From Komagataeibacter xylinus (GTDB lineage: Bacteria; Pseudomonadota; Alphaproteobacteria; Acetobacterales; Acetobacteraceae): 64,000 bases of DNA. A program made the position numbers and the translations under genes. The notes under the pieces were generated by a model that was given only the letters and a program-made list of their open reading frames with translations, was not told the origin of the DNA and did not search any database. Location of the stretch: positions 186,001 to 250,000 of the forward strand of contig NZ_JARWSK010000006.1 of NCBI RefSeq assembly GCF_031081985.1. The letters are read 5' to 3'. Positions 14,005 through 22,530 of the stretch are shown piece after piece (position 1 is the stretch's first letter; every line of letters starts with the position of its first letter).

Positions 14005-15085
14005 TACCTACCAGTCGCGTCGCAAGAAATATGCCTATTACCGCCGAGCGGGCGTGCGGCTGCGGATTACCGGAGAGGTGGGCACCCCCACGTTTTTCCA
14101 GTCCTATCAGGAAATCCATGAGCGGTTTGAACGCAATGAGCAGCCTCGCCCCGGCATTGTGTCAGGCAGCCTGTGCGAGTTGATCACCCGCTACCGTGCA
14201 ACACCCGAATGGACACAGCTCAAGCCCAGCACCCGCAAGGACTATGAGAAGTTTCTGCAGCCGCTGGAAGATGACTTTGGCACGGCTCTCGTGGCTGAAC
14301 TGGACAGGGCTGCCGTGCGTCTGGTCAGGGACCGATACGCAACCCGACCGGGCCGGAAGGAAGGGGATGATCCAATCCCCAGCCCCCGCCGCGCCAACAA
14401 AACCGTCTCGATGCTGTCGATTCTGATGAGCTATGCGATCGAGATCGGTATGCGTACGGATAATCCCGCCCTGCGGCCAAAGCGCCTCAAGACAGGACCG
14501 GGTTACCGTGCCTGGACGCGTGAGGAAATCCAGACCTTCCTGCGCGAAATGCCTGCCTTCCGATTGCCGCTGCTGCTGGCGCTTGGCACCGGACAGCGCG
14601 GCATCGACCTGATCGCCATGACCTGGAGCAGCTTCGACGGTGATGTCATTGAGGTTGTGCAGGAAAAAACAGGCGCCAAGGTATGGATCCCGTGCCACCC
14701 GGAACTGAAGGCGGCCCTTGAGAGGGAACTGACCCTGCGCACGGCGCAGACCATCCTGACAGGCGCTACGGGCAAACCGTGGGAACTCGGGCCATTTCAG
14801 ACCGCTGTAAGCAAGGCCATTCGGGGCGCAGGCCTGCAAGGCATCGTCTGGCACGGCCTGCGCGCTACAGCAGCCTCATGGCTGGCGGAGATGGGATGCA
14901 CGGAGAGGGAGATCATGTCGATTACGGGCCACACGACGGCCGCATCAGTGAGCGTCTATGTCCGCCATGCCGAGCAGAAAACCCGTGCCGTCAACGCCAT
15001 TGCCAAGTTCTCTGCCCGCGCGCTTGATGCAAGGGAGAAAGCGAGGGGAGTGACTAGCGTTTTTGAAAAGGGGGAAATCAAGTGA
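13976..15085 (+). CDS. int: Prophage tyrosine integrase
   Basis: A 369-residue site-specific recombinase. An N-terminal SAM-like core-binding domain (SGSLCELITRYRATPEW ... STRKDYEKFL) is followed by the catalytic domain. The active-site set is readable: Arg in LALGTGQRGIDL, HxxR in WHGLRATAA, His in ITGHTTAASV, and the nucleophile Tyr in SVYVRHAEQ. The open frame extends upstream, but the GTG at 13976 has AGGAAAG at the right distance and gives a family-typical length. It is the last gene of the rightward operon and ends 67 bases before the 3' end of tRNA-Met, the usual arrangement for an integrase acting on a tRNA att site. Confidence 0.93.
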   Translation: MANVVLPYVNTYQSRRKKYAYYRRAGVRLRITGEVGTPTFFQSYQEIHERFERNEQPRPGIVSGSLCELITRYRATPEWTQLKPSTRKDYEKFLQPLEDDFGTALVAELDRAAVRLVRDRYATRPGRKEGDDPIPSPRRANKTVSMLSILMSYAIEIGMRTDNPALRPKRLKTGPGYRAWTREEIQTFLREMPAFRLPLLLALGTGQRGIDLIAMTWSSFDGDVIEVVQEKTGAKVWIPCHPELKAALERELTLRTAQTILTGATGKPWELGPFQTAVSKAIRGAGLQGIVWHGLRATAASWLAEMGCTEREIMSITGHTTAASVSVYVRHAEQKTRAVNAIAKFSARALDAREKARGVTSVFEKGEIK

Positions 15086-15139
15086 CTAGCATCGGCTCCC
15101 TTAAAGGGCGGCATAATTCTGCTAAGTCCTTGGAAATCA

Positions 15140-15240
15140 ATCCTAACGCAAATGGTAGCGGTGGACGGATTTGAACCGCCGACCAAGGGATTATGATTCC
15201 CCTGCTCTACCGCTGAGCTACACCGCCATCGCGTTAGGAT
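15140..15240. other. Presumed attachment site region with inverted repeat flanking the tRNA
   Basis: The int gene abuts the 3' end of tRNA-Met, so the phage-host junction is expected within the tRNA 3' half (about 15153-15195). The other copy lies outside the window, so the core cannot be defined. The tRNA is also bracketed by a perfect 10-bp inverted repeat, ATCCTAACGC (15140-15149) and GCGTTAGGAT (15231-15240), each three bases from the tRNA ends. Their pairing would extend the acceptor stem in the precursor. Confidence 0.5.
15153..15227 (-). tRNA. tRNA-Met (CAT), elongator type
   Basis: The minus-strand sequence folds as a standard cloverleaf. The acceptor is GGCGGTG/CACCGCT, the D arm GCTC...GAGC, and the anticodon stem GGGGA/TCCCT around the loop ATCATAA (anticodon CAT). 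The T arm is GGCGG TTCAAAT CCGTC. The 3' CCA is encoded. The G1-U72 pair and lack of initiator features favour elongator Met; an Ile tRNA with lysidine-modified CAT cannot be fully excluded. It is the prophage integration target. Confidence 0.93.
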
Positions 15241-15404
15241 GAGTGCGGAATACCCGCGCTTATGGGGCAAGTCAACCCGTGTTTTCGCATTCGATTGCAA
15301 AACACATAAAAAAGCCCCGGATTTGGTACATCCACCCGATAGGGGGTACTAAGGCAGACCCACCCCTAAAACGGCAACAACCAGCAAAAGGCTGCGCATC
15401 CTTC

Positions 15405-16634
15405 GTGAAAACCGAATTCCTTACACTTCTGACCCGCATCAGGCACCTGTTCGGATGGTTGCCAGGACTGTTGTCCTCCATCCTCATGCTGTGTGTGGCC
15501 GGGCTGGTGGCGGAAATGTTCAGCCGGTTCATCACGAAACTCATCGTGCGCATACCGGGGCAGAAGCGCGGGGCCTTTGTGCGTTCGTTCACCATGGCCA
15601 TGCAGCGCCCGGTGCGCATCATGCTGGTTATCGTGTTTGTCGGCACCGCGCTGCCGGTGTCGGGCCTGCCCTATGACATCATGCAGGCCACCACCCACGC
15701 GCTGGTGGTGCTGTTCGTGCTCATGCTGGGTTATGCCGCCGTGGTGGCCACCCGCATCCTGTCCGATGCCTACCTCAAGCGCATCAATGGCAAGGATGAC
15801 AAGGACGACATCCTGCTGCGCACCCACATGACACAGGTGCGCGTGCTGCGCCGCACGAGCGACCTGCTGATCGGCCTGCTCACCATAGGGGCAGCACTCA
15901 TGACTTTCGAGCCGGTGCGGCAGTACGGGCTGAGCCTGTTTGCCTCCGCCGGTGCGGCGTCGCTGGTGGTCGGTCTGGCCGCTCGCCCGCTGCTGACCAA
16001 CCTGTTCGCGGGCATGCAGATCGCCATGACACAGCCCATCCGCATGGAAGACCTCATCATCATCAACGGGGACTGGGCGTGGGTGGAGGAAATCACCTCC
16101 ACCTATGTCGTGCTGCGGGTGTGGGACTGGCGGCGGCATATCGTGCCAATCTCGTATTTTCTTGAAAACACGTTCCAGAACTGGACCCATAATTCGGCAG
16201 CGCTGATCGGGGTGGTGTTCCTGCATCTTGATTTCAATGCGCCGATGGACCGCATCCGCGAGCGCCTGCGCGAGATCGTGCATTCAGCACCCTTGTGGGA
16301 TGGCAAGGAATTCGCAGTCCAGGTGGCCGACTGCAATGCCCATGTCATGACCGTGCGCGTGATTGCCAGCGCGCGCTCGGCCATGCAGAGCTGGGACCTG
16401 CGCTGCGAAATTCGCGAACAGATCATCGCCTTCCTGCGGGATGAATGCCCAGAAGCGCTGCCGCGTGAGCGCCTGTCGCATGTGGCATCCACCTCGGGGC
16501 TGGATGTGATGACGGACCCGGCCACGCTGTCGCCCCCGGTCAGGCGGCCGCCTCCGGGGGCCTATCTTGGCCCGCGCAATGGCGCGGGTGGTGGTGGCAT
16601 GGGGCACAGCGATGGCGGGCAGGGCCATGGCTGA
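15405..16634 (+). CDS. Mechanosensitive channel, MscS family
   Basis: An inner-membrane channel of about 409 residues. Four or five hydrophobic segments precede the MscS pore and beta region: LLSSILMLCVAGLVAEMF, VRIMLVIVFVGTALPV, ALVVLFVLMLGYAAVV, and LLIGLLTIGAALMTF. The pore-like helix is GLSLFASAGAASLVVGLAARPLLTNLFAGMQI, then RMEDLIIINGDWAWVEEITSTYVVLRVWD, the conserved beta domain. A His/Gly-rich tail ends the protein. I use the GTG at 15405; the frame is open to 15243, but those codons overlap tRNA-proximal DNA and look non-coding. The gene lies just outside the prophage and converges with uppP 15 bases downstream. Confidence 0.85.
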   Translation: MKTEFLTLLTRIRHLFGWLPGLLSSILMLCVAGLVAEMFSRFITKLIVRIPGQKRGAFVRSFTMAMQRPVRIMLVIVFVGTALPVSGLPYDIMQATTHALVVLFVLMLGYAAVVATRILSDAYLKRINGKDDKDDILLRTHMTQVRVLRRTSDLLIGLLTIGAALMTFEPVRQYGLSLFASAGAASLVVGLAARPLLTNLFAGMQIAMTQPIRMEDLIIINGDWAWVEEITSTYVVLRVWDWRRHIVPISYFLENTFQNWTHNSAALIGVVFLHLDFNAPMDRIRERLREIVHSAPLWDGKEFAVQVADCNAHVMTVRVIASARSAMQSWDLRCEIREQIIAFLRDECPEALPRERLSHVASTSGLDVMTDPATLSPPVRRPPPGAYLGPRNGAGGGGMGHSDGGQGHG

Positions 16635-16649
16635 GCCCGTGCGGGCCGG

Positions 16650-17492
16650 TCAGAACGACAGGTAGAGGAACGCGACCACGCCAGCACCCATGCAGTACCA
16701 GCCAAACGGGCGCAACGCCCAGTCCTCATGGTCGCGGAAGTAACGCATGAGGATGCCCGTGCACACCAGTGCCACGACACCGGCCACGATGGCGGCAATG
16801 ATGGCCATGTGCATCTGTTCGGGCTGGGGCGGGGCATGGCGCAGCTTCAGCGCCTCGAGCACGGTGGCGGCCAGAATGACCGGCTGCGCCATGAGGAAGG
16901 AGAAGCGCGCCGAATTCTCATGCGACAGCCCGCGCAGCAGCCCGCCCACAATGCACGCGCCCGAGCGCGACAGGCCGGGAAAGAAGGCAAGGCACTGGAA
17001 CAGCCCGATCACCAGCGCCTCGCCAAAGCCGAGGGAGGCGAGCGGGCGGTCGTTGTGGTGGCGCAGCGTGGCGCGCATGCGGTCTACGGCCAGGAGCATG
17101 ACGCCATTGAGGGTAAGGAAAACGGCTGCGTAACGCGCCGTGCCGAACAGGTTGCGGATGGCATGCTCGAACAGGCCGCCAATCAGCACGGCGGGCACGG
17201 TGGCCACGCACAACAGGGCAAGGATGCGGATGCTGTCCATCTGGCATGTCTCGCCATGACGGCCCGCAGCGCCGGTGAACAGGGCCACCCAGTCGCGCCA
17301 GAAAAAGACCAGAAGGGCCGCGCAGGTGCCCAGGTGCAGCATGACCAGCAGGGGCAGGAACATCTCCCCATGCAGGTCGAGTGGCCAGTGCAGCATGGCC
17401 GGCACGATGGCCGCATGCCCGAGGCTGCTGATGGGGAACTGTTCGGTCGCCCCCTGAATGATGGCAATAATGATAGCCTGAAGGAGTGTCAT
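16650..17492 (-). CDS. uppP: Undecaprenyl-diphosphatase UppP/BacA-like
   Basis: A 280-residue polytopic membrane enzyme that dephosphorylates undecaprenyl diphosphate to recycle the lipid carrier for peptidoglycan. The N-terminal motif IIQGATEQFPISSLGHAAIV matches the Q/E-rich BacA active-site motif, though SSLGH replaces the usual SSTGH. The second motif is FFPGLSRSGACIVGG. About eight hydrophobic segments follow the family pattern. The ATG at 17492 was chosen; the frame continues upstream without family features. It is divergent from the mlaD-like gene. Confidence 0.88.
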   Translation of the reverse strand: MTLLQAIIIAIIQGATEQFPISSLGHAAIVPAMLHWPLDLHGEMFLPLLVMLHLGTCAALLVFFWRDWVALFTGAAGRHGETCQMDSIRILALLCVATVPAVLIGGLFEHAIRNLFGTARYAAVFLTLNGVMLLAVDRMRATLRHHNDRPLASLGFGEALVIGLFQCLAFFPGLSRSGACIVGGLLRGLSHENSARFSFLMAQPVILAATVLEALKLRHAPPQPEQMHMAIIAAIVAGVVALVCTGILMRYFRDHEDWALRPFGWYCMGAGVVAFLYLSF

Positions 17493-17615
17493 TGTCCCCC
17501 CGTCCATGACGCAGTAGAATGAAAAGATAAGGCAAGATGTTGCGCCGCATTCCCCTCGCACTGCATTGCGGCAGCTTTCGGGACGGTGTGGCGCACAGGC
17601 GGGCAGGGAGCCAGC

Positions 17616-18074
17616 ATGGCACGGCAGAGAAGTGGGGCGATCATATGCAGCGGGCTGGTCCTTCTGGTGGCGGGCGGGTTCTGTATTTACGCCCGGGCCT
17701 CGCAAAGCGGTGGATCACATGATCGCTATCCCGTCATGGCGCGTTTCGTTTCGGCCAACGGGCTGAAAGTGGGCGCGGATGTTGACATGGATGGCGTGCC
17801 CGTGGGCCGCGTCACCTCCATTGCGCTCGACCCCGCCACCTACATGGCCAATGTGGGTTTTACACTCGACCGCACCGTGTTGCTACCGGAAGATACAGTC
17901 ATTTCAATCGGTAGCCCCACGCTCACGGCTGATACCGCCCTGATGGTCGAGGCCGGGCAGGCGCCGGGCCGCATCGCGCCAGGCACGGTCATTACCAATA
18001 CGCGCGAGCCGCTCAGCCTCGAGCAGCAGGTGAGCAACTACATTTTTGGCAATGGCGGACTGCCCAGCAATTAG
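17616..18074 (+). CDS. MlaD/MCE-domain protein
   Basis: A 152-residue protein with an N-terminal membrane anchor (GAIICSGLVLLVAGGFCIYA, about residues 7-26). One MCE domain follows (RYPVMARFVSANGLKVGADVDMDGVPVGRVTSIALDP ... ITNTREPLSLEQQVSNYIFG). MlaD forms a periplasmic hexamer that passes phospholipids between membranes. The length fits single-domain MlaD. No mlaE/mlaF partners flank it here, so it works with a transporter encoded elsewhere. The ATG at 17616 was chosen over an upstream in-frame one. Confidence 0.85.
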   Translation: MARQRSGAIICSGLVLLVAGGFCIYARASQSGGSHDRYPVMARFVSANGLKVGADVDMDGVPVGRVTSIALDPATYMANVGFTLDRTVLLPEDTVISIGSPTLTADTALMVEAGQAPGRIAPGTVITNTREPLSLEQQVSNYIFGNGGLPSN

Positions 18075-18286
18075 GGCCGCCCTTTCCATCGGGGCAGGAC
18101 GTCATGGTTGTGCTGGCGTGATGGACGTTATCTGCTTCTTTTATCAATGTTTTGTTTTAGGGCGTGTCTTGCATCAATCTTGATGGCTGGCATGTGAAGC
18201 AGCCTGCGGAACGCCCCTTACGCGGCACAATCTTGTCTTGTATTGCAGACAGGATCTGAAACCGCATTTCCTGTCTCGAGGTCGTG

Positions 18287-19450
18287 ATGACTGTGCCCCG
18301 GATTGATCCCTTCCATGCCATGACCATCAGCGCGCTGGCGCATGAACTGGCAGGCGAGGGGCGCAGCATCATTCATATGGAGTTCGGCCAGCCATCAACC
18401 GGCGCGCCCCGTGCCGCGATCGAACGCGCCCAGCACGTGCTCGCCACCGACCCCATGGGGTATTGGGAAAGCCAGGCGCTCAAGGCCCGCATCGCCCGGC
18501 ATTATCACGATAGCTATGGCGTCACCCTGGCGCCCGATCAGGTCATCCTGACCTGTGGTGCATCGCCTGCGCTGGTGTTGGCCGTGACTGTCAGCTTCGT
18601 GCCGGGTGCGCGCGTGGCCATGGCGCGGCCGGGTTACGTGGCCTATCGCAACGTGCTGCGCGCACTGCACATGGAACCTGTCGAAATTGCGTGTGGGGAG
18701 GCCGAGCGTTTCCAGATCAGCGCGCAGGCCATCGCAGCCCTTGACCCGGCCCCTGACGGGCTGATCCTGGCCAGCCCCGCCAACCCGACCGGCACCATCC
18801 TTTCAGCAGGCGAGATGCAGGCCATCATCGCGGTGTGCCGCGCGCGCGGCATCCGCATCATCTCCGATGAGATCTATCACGGCCTGAGCTATGGCGAACC
18901 AGCCCATAGCGTGCTGGAATATGACCCGCAGGCGCTGGTGGTGAACAGTTTCTCCAAATATTTCAGCATGGCCCCGTGGCGGCTGGGCTGGCTTGTCGTG
19001 CCGCCTGAAAAAGTGGAGGCCGCCCGTGCGCGCATGGGCAACCTGTTTCTTACCCCTGCGGCACTCAGCCAGCATGCCGCTCTTGTGGCGTTTGACTGCA
19101 AGGCGGAACTCGATGGCCACCTGGCCACCTACCGCCGCAATCGTGACCTGCTGCTCAAGGCCCTGCCTGAAATGGGCCTGACCCATATCGCCCCGCCCGA
19201 TGGCGCGTTTTACATCTATGCCGATATCCGCCACCTGACCGATGACAGCATCGGCTTCTGCACGCAACTGCTGCGTGATACGGGCGTGACCACCGCGCCG
19301 GGCGTCGATTTCGACCCCGTGGACGGGCGGCATTTCATCCGCTTCAGCTTCGCCGTATCGACCGACCTGATCGAGGAAGCCATCCGCCGCATGGTCCCGT
19401 GGTTTCGCGCGCAGGCTGAAAAGGCGCGGAACGCACCGCATACGGCCTGA
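18287..19450 (+). CDS. PLP-dependent class I/II aminotransferase
   Basis: A 387-residue fold-type I aminotransferase. The PLP-binding Lys lies in VVNSFSKYFSMAPWRLGW. LASPANPTGTIL and IISDEIYHGLSYGE are the conserved Asn/Asp/Tyr motifs, and the C-terminal Arg is in FIRFSFA. The family includes aspartate- and aromatic-aminotransferase-like enzymes; the exact substrate cannot be read off. GAGG lies five bases before the ATG at 18287; a GTG one codon upstream is also possible. A hairpin terminator follows the stop. The 212 bases upstream hold no other gene. Confidence 0.88.
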   Translation: MTVPRIDPFHAMTISALAHELAGEGRSIIHMEFGQPSTGAPRAAIERAQHVLATDPMGYWESQALKARIARHYHDSYGVTLAPDQVILTCGASPALVLAVTVSFVPGARVAMARPGYVAYRNVLRALHMEPVEIACGEAERFQISAQAIAALDPAPDGLILASPANPTGTILSAGEMQAIIAVCRARGIRIISDEIYHGLSYGEPAHSVLEYDPQALVVNSFSKYFSMAPWRLGWLVVPPEKVEAARARMGNLFLTPAALSQHAALVAFDCKAELDGHLATYRRNRDLLLKALPEMGLTHIAPPDGAFYIYADIRHLTDDSIGFCTQLLRDTGVTTAPGVDFDPVDGRHFIRFSFAVSTDLIEEAIRRMVPWFRAQAEKARNAPHTA

Positions 19451-19466
19451 TGCGGTCGGGCCTGCC

Positions 19467-19490
19467 CACGGCAAGGGGTGCCGTGCGTTT
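19467..19490 (+). terminator. Hairpin after the aminotransferase gene
   Basis: CACGGCA (19467-19473), loop AGGGG, TGCCGTG (19479-19485), followed by CGTTTAT. It lies between the convergent aminotransferase and ATP-grasp genes. The T-run is short. Confidence 0.5.
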
Positions 19491-19520
19491 ATACCCGCGA
19501 TGCATGGCTATCGCACGGAT

Positions 19521-20615
19521 TCAGTCGTTGAGCGGATAGGTGGCCATGAGTTTGCGCTGGCGCAGCCAGGCGCGCAGCATGGCCATCGCGCCGCTGCTCT
19601 TCCAACCTTCGCGGCGCTTCCTGGCGCCGATGCGGAAGGTCTCGCCATAATGCTCGAACTGCGTGGCGTAGGCTGCGCGCAGGGTGGTGCGGGCATCCCA
19701 GATATGGGTGGCCTCGGAGCCTACGCCGTTGATCTCGATGATCTGGAAATCCTTGCCCTCGCGCAGATGGGCGAGACTCAGGGCCTTGGCGTCGATGCGG
19801 CCAAAATGAAAATCGGGAATATCGCGCATGATGGCATTCACCCGCGCCGTGAGCGCGGGCGTGATGTCGTTCGTGCAGTCATGAAAGATCGAGCCCTTGC
19901 AGTGATTGCCCGCAAAGACCAGCGGCAGTGACTGCCCGGCGGGCGGCACTTCGTTCAGGCGCGGGCGCAGGCGGGGGATGTAGATGTGCGGCACAAGGCG
20001 GGTGCGCGGGTCGGCATGAAGCAGTTCCTCCACCGTGGACCGGCCATCGCCGGTCAGGCAGGGCACTTCCTTGTAGGTGAGCGAGGTGATGCGCCCCTCC
20101 GCCTCATCAGGGTGGCGGATATAGAATATGCCCACCTCATGCCCGTAGGGGATCAGGTGCTGGAGCATGACCGCAACCCCACGGCCAAAGGCGGCGAGGC
20201 CCTCGCGCAGGCTGTCGGCATCGCGCATGATGCGCACGCCCGTGCCGTTGCAGCCCACATCGGGCTTGAGCACGACGGGAAAGGTCAGCCCCGCCCGCTC
20301 CATGGCGGCCAGCGCACGGGCGGTGTCATTCTCGCCCGTGGTCAGCACCGCGTAGGGGGCGATCCACTGCCGCGCTTCATCGCCCGCCATGTCCAGGATC
20401 GAGCTCTTGCTCTCGCCACACAGCCCGCCGGTCTCGATGCGGGGGTTGGCGGCGGTGGGCAGGCTGAAATCGCGGTAGCGCAGCCCGAGCATGATCCAGT
20501 ACAGCACGATGGGGGTATAGAAGATCCAGCCGGGCCAGAACTCGAAGGCGGAAACCGTGGGGGCGGCAGGCCGCGCATCGGGCCGGGCGTTCACGGTGGT
20601 GGTGGTGTCGGTCAT
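19521..20615 (-). CDS. ATP-grasp ligase-like protein with N-terminal membrane segment
   Basis: A 364-residue protein. Residues ~24-47 (FEFWPGWIFYTPIVLYWIML) are a probable membrane segment, followed by NPRIETGGLCGESKS. The main body is an ATP-grasp fold of the D-Ala-D-Ala ligase/RimK kind: PVVLKPDVGCNGTGVRIM (ATP binding), HEVGIFYIRHP, and FQIIEINGVGSEATHIWD (metal-binding Glu/Asn). ATP-grasp enzymes join a carboxylate to an amine or thiol; the substrate is unknown. Its ATG overlaps the stop of the upstream DedA gene (ATGA at 20612-20615), which suggests a membrane- or lipid-linked substrate. Confidence 0.75.
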   Translation of the reverse strand: MTDTTTTVNARPDARPAAPTVSAFEFWPGWIFYTPIVLYWIMLGLRYRDFSLPTAANPRIETGGLCGESKSSILDMAGDEARQWIAPYAVLTTGENDTARALAAMERAGLTFPVVLKPDVGCNGTGVRIMRDADSLREGLAAFGRGVAVMLQHLIPYGHEVGIFYIRHPDEAEGRITSLTYKEVPCLTGDGRSTVEELLHADPRTRLVPHIYIPRLRPRLNEVPPAGQSLPLVFAGNHCKGSIFHDCTNDITPALTARVNAIMRDIPDFHFGRIDAKALSLAHLREGKDFQIIEINGVGSEATHIWDARTTLRAAYATQFEHYGETFRIGARKRREGWKSSGAMAMLRAWLRQRKLMATYPLND

Positions 20616-21190
20616 CTGGTCTCGTTACCCTGCAAACGTGCGATCATGCGGCTTATCAGAAGGATGGTCAGGACAAAACCGCCCATGCCCGCCCATTTCC
20701 ATGTTCCCAGATGATCGATCAGGAACTGCCCCACCTGCAGCGAGACAAGAAACAGCATGGTTGTCCAGATCAGCGTGGCCGCGATGGCGGCAATGCAGAA
20801 CAGCCCGAACCGGGCATGGAAGAAACCACACGCGGTATAAAGCGGCAAGCGGGCGCCGGGCACGAAGCGGCTGATGAACACGATGCGGAACACGTTGCGG
20901 TCGAACCACTTGCCCTCGCGCGCGCCGCCGGGCAGCGTGATCCACCGCCGCGCGGGTGGCCACAGGGCGGCCAGCCTGCCCATGCCATACAGCCCCATGT
21001 CACCCACCACGATGCCGATATAAAGCGCCACCAGCGCCACCCACAGCACCACATGGCCGGTGCGCACCTGCATGGCGGTCAGGATCGTGGCTGCATCCTC
21101 CAGTATGAAGGTGCCGACGATGATCGCCAGCGCCTGCATGAAGGGGGAGGCGCCCGCCGCGGCAAGGAAGGCGGTCAGCGACGCGGGCAT
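20612..21190 (-). CDS. DedA-family membrane protein
   Basis: A 192-residue polytopic protein. The SNARE-assoc/DedA motif FISRFVPGARLPLYTACG is present near the middle, with membrane segments before and after (LWVALVALYIGIVVGDMGL; FCIAAIAATLIWTTMLFLV; GMGGFVLTILLISRMI). DedA proteins act in recycling lipid carriers and in membrane homeostasis; several are polyprenyl- or phospholipid flippases. I chose the ATG at 21190; the frame is open to 21337. It is translationally coupled to the ATP-grasp gene. Confidence 0.82.
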   Translation of the reverse strand: MPASLTAFLAAAGASPFMQALAIIVGTFILEDAATILTAMQVRTGHVVLWVALVALYIGIVVGDMGLYGMGRLAALWPPARRWITLPGGAREGKWFDRNVFRIVFISRFVPGARLPLYTACGFFHARFGLFCIAAIAATLIWTTMLFLVSLQVGQFLIDHLGTWKWAGMGGFVLTILLISRMIARLQGNETR

Positions 21191-21457
21191 GTGGCGCGCT
21201 TTTGCATATCCGGGCAGGGCGGGCGGGGTAAACCGTGGCTGGGCAAGAACATGCCTTCTGGTCAGCCCGGCATGCGGGCAAGTAAAAAGATCGGCCATCC
21301 GTCCAACGCGGGGCGGCGTCCGGCGTTCTTGTTGCATGCTTCGCCTATGGTCACAAACGCGAAATTATGTCGCATAATGTATCGCGCCACCCGCCAGGGG
21401 GGCATCGCTGCAAGTCAGAGATTGAAACGGGCGTGGTGGCGTGGCACAGCATCTCAC

Positions 21458-22474
21458 ATGCTCGTACGTCGTCGCCTCCTTCATGTTGCAGCCGCCTCCC
21501 TTGCCGGGGCAGGGGCTGCGTGGCTGTCGCCCGCGCAGGCTGCGCGCCCCAGGCACCCCGCCGCACCGGCGGGTGGCGGCGATTACGCCAGCTTTCTCGC
21601 CACCATCCGGCGCGAGGCGAGTCGGCGGGGGCTGAACGCGCCCGCCGTGACGCAGGCGCTCGACCTGCAGGCGCCCAATGCGCAGGTGATCCAGCGCGAC
21701 CGTAACCAGCCCGAATTCCACCTGACCTGGGCGCAGTACCGCAGCCGCGTGCTTGGCGCGCGCAAGATCAGCGACGGGCGGACCGCCTTCGCCGCCCAGC
21801 GCAGCGTGCTCGAGCAGCAGGTGCTGACCCGCTACAATGTCTCGCCCGGCGCGGTGATGGGCATCTGGGGGCTGGAATCGGGCTATGGCGCCATGACCGG
21901 CAAATTCAACGTGGTCGATGCGCTGTCCACGCTGACCTTCGAGGGCAGGCGGGCGCAGTTCTTTCATGATGAACTTTTTCACGCGCTTACCATTCTCAAC
22001 GCGGGCGACATCACGCCCGAACTCATGCTTGGCAGCTACGCCGGTGCCATGGGGCAGCCGCAGTTCATGCCCAGCGCCTACGTGAAATATGCCGTTGATA
22101 TCGATGGCGATGGCAGGCGCGACATCTGGCATTCCATACCCGACATCTTTGGCTCCATCGCCAACTACCTGGCGGGTTCGGGCTGGGTGGGGGGCGAAAG
22201 CTGGGGGCAGGAAATCACCGTGCCCGACAGCGTGGCGCAATCCGAACTCGGCCGCACCCACACCCGCACCCATGCGGAATGGATGAGCATGGGCATCCGC
22301 CAGATGGGCGGCGCGCCCTTTGCCGACCCCGCCACGACCGGCGCGGTGCTGCGCCCCGATGGGCCTGAGGGCGAGGCTTTCATGGTCTATCGCAATTTCG
22401 CCGCGATCCGTCGCTACAATCCCTCCGATTTCTATGCGCTGGCCGTGGGCCTGCTCGGCAACGAAATCACGTGA
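21458..22474 (+). CDS. Lytic murein transglycosylase, MltB/SLT family
   Basis: A 338-residue periplasmic enzyme that cleaves peptidoglycan glycan strands. The N-terminus (MLVRRRLLHVAAASLAGAGAA ... AQA) is a secretion signal. The catalytic Glu is in GIWGLESGYGAMTG, followed by DALSTLTFEGRRAQFF and GSYAGAMGQPQFMPSAY, the MltB signature. The open frame extends far upstream, antisense to the DedA gene, but that part is not protein-like. The start overlaps no other gene. The stop overlaps the next open frame, and the carboxypeptidase gene begins 56 bases on, suggesting one cell-wall operon. Confidence 0.9.
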   Translation: MLVRRRLLHVAAASLAGAGAAWLSPAQAARPRHPAAPAGGGDYASFLATIRREASRRGLNAPAVTQALDLQAPNAQVIQRDRNQPEFHLTWAQYRSRVLGARKISDGRTAFAAQRSVLEQQVLTRYNVSPGAVMGIWGLESGYGAMTGKFNVVDALSTLTFEGRRAQFFHDELFHALTILNAGDITPELMLGSYAGAMGQPQFMPSAYVKYAVDIDGDGRRDIWHSIPDIFGSIANYLAGSGWVGGESWGQEITVPDSVAQSELGRTHTRTHAEWMSMGIRQMGGAPFADPATTGAVLRPDGPEGEAFMVYRNFAAIRRYNPSDFYALAVGLLGNEIT

Positions 22475-22530
22475 CGCCGCCCGTCACCCCAGCCGTGCGC
22501 GCGGCTGGCACCTACCGGACCAAGGACGCA

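Noticed and set aside
15231-15240. The inverted-repeat arm as an attachment-site direct repeat
   Set aside because: It is inverted, not direct, relative to the other arm, so it is not itself the att duplication; the second att copy must lie left of the window.
14956-15300. A 114-residue open frame across tRNA-Met
   Set aside because: It translates the tRNA gene (CSSAVEQGNHNPLVGGSNPS is a typical tRNA shadow).
18075-18286. Possible small gene or riboswitch before the aminotransferase
   Set aside because: I found no open frame with a ribosome-binding site and no known leader consensus in these 212 bases.
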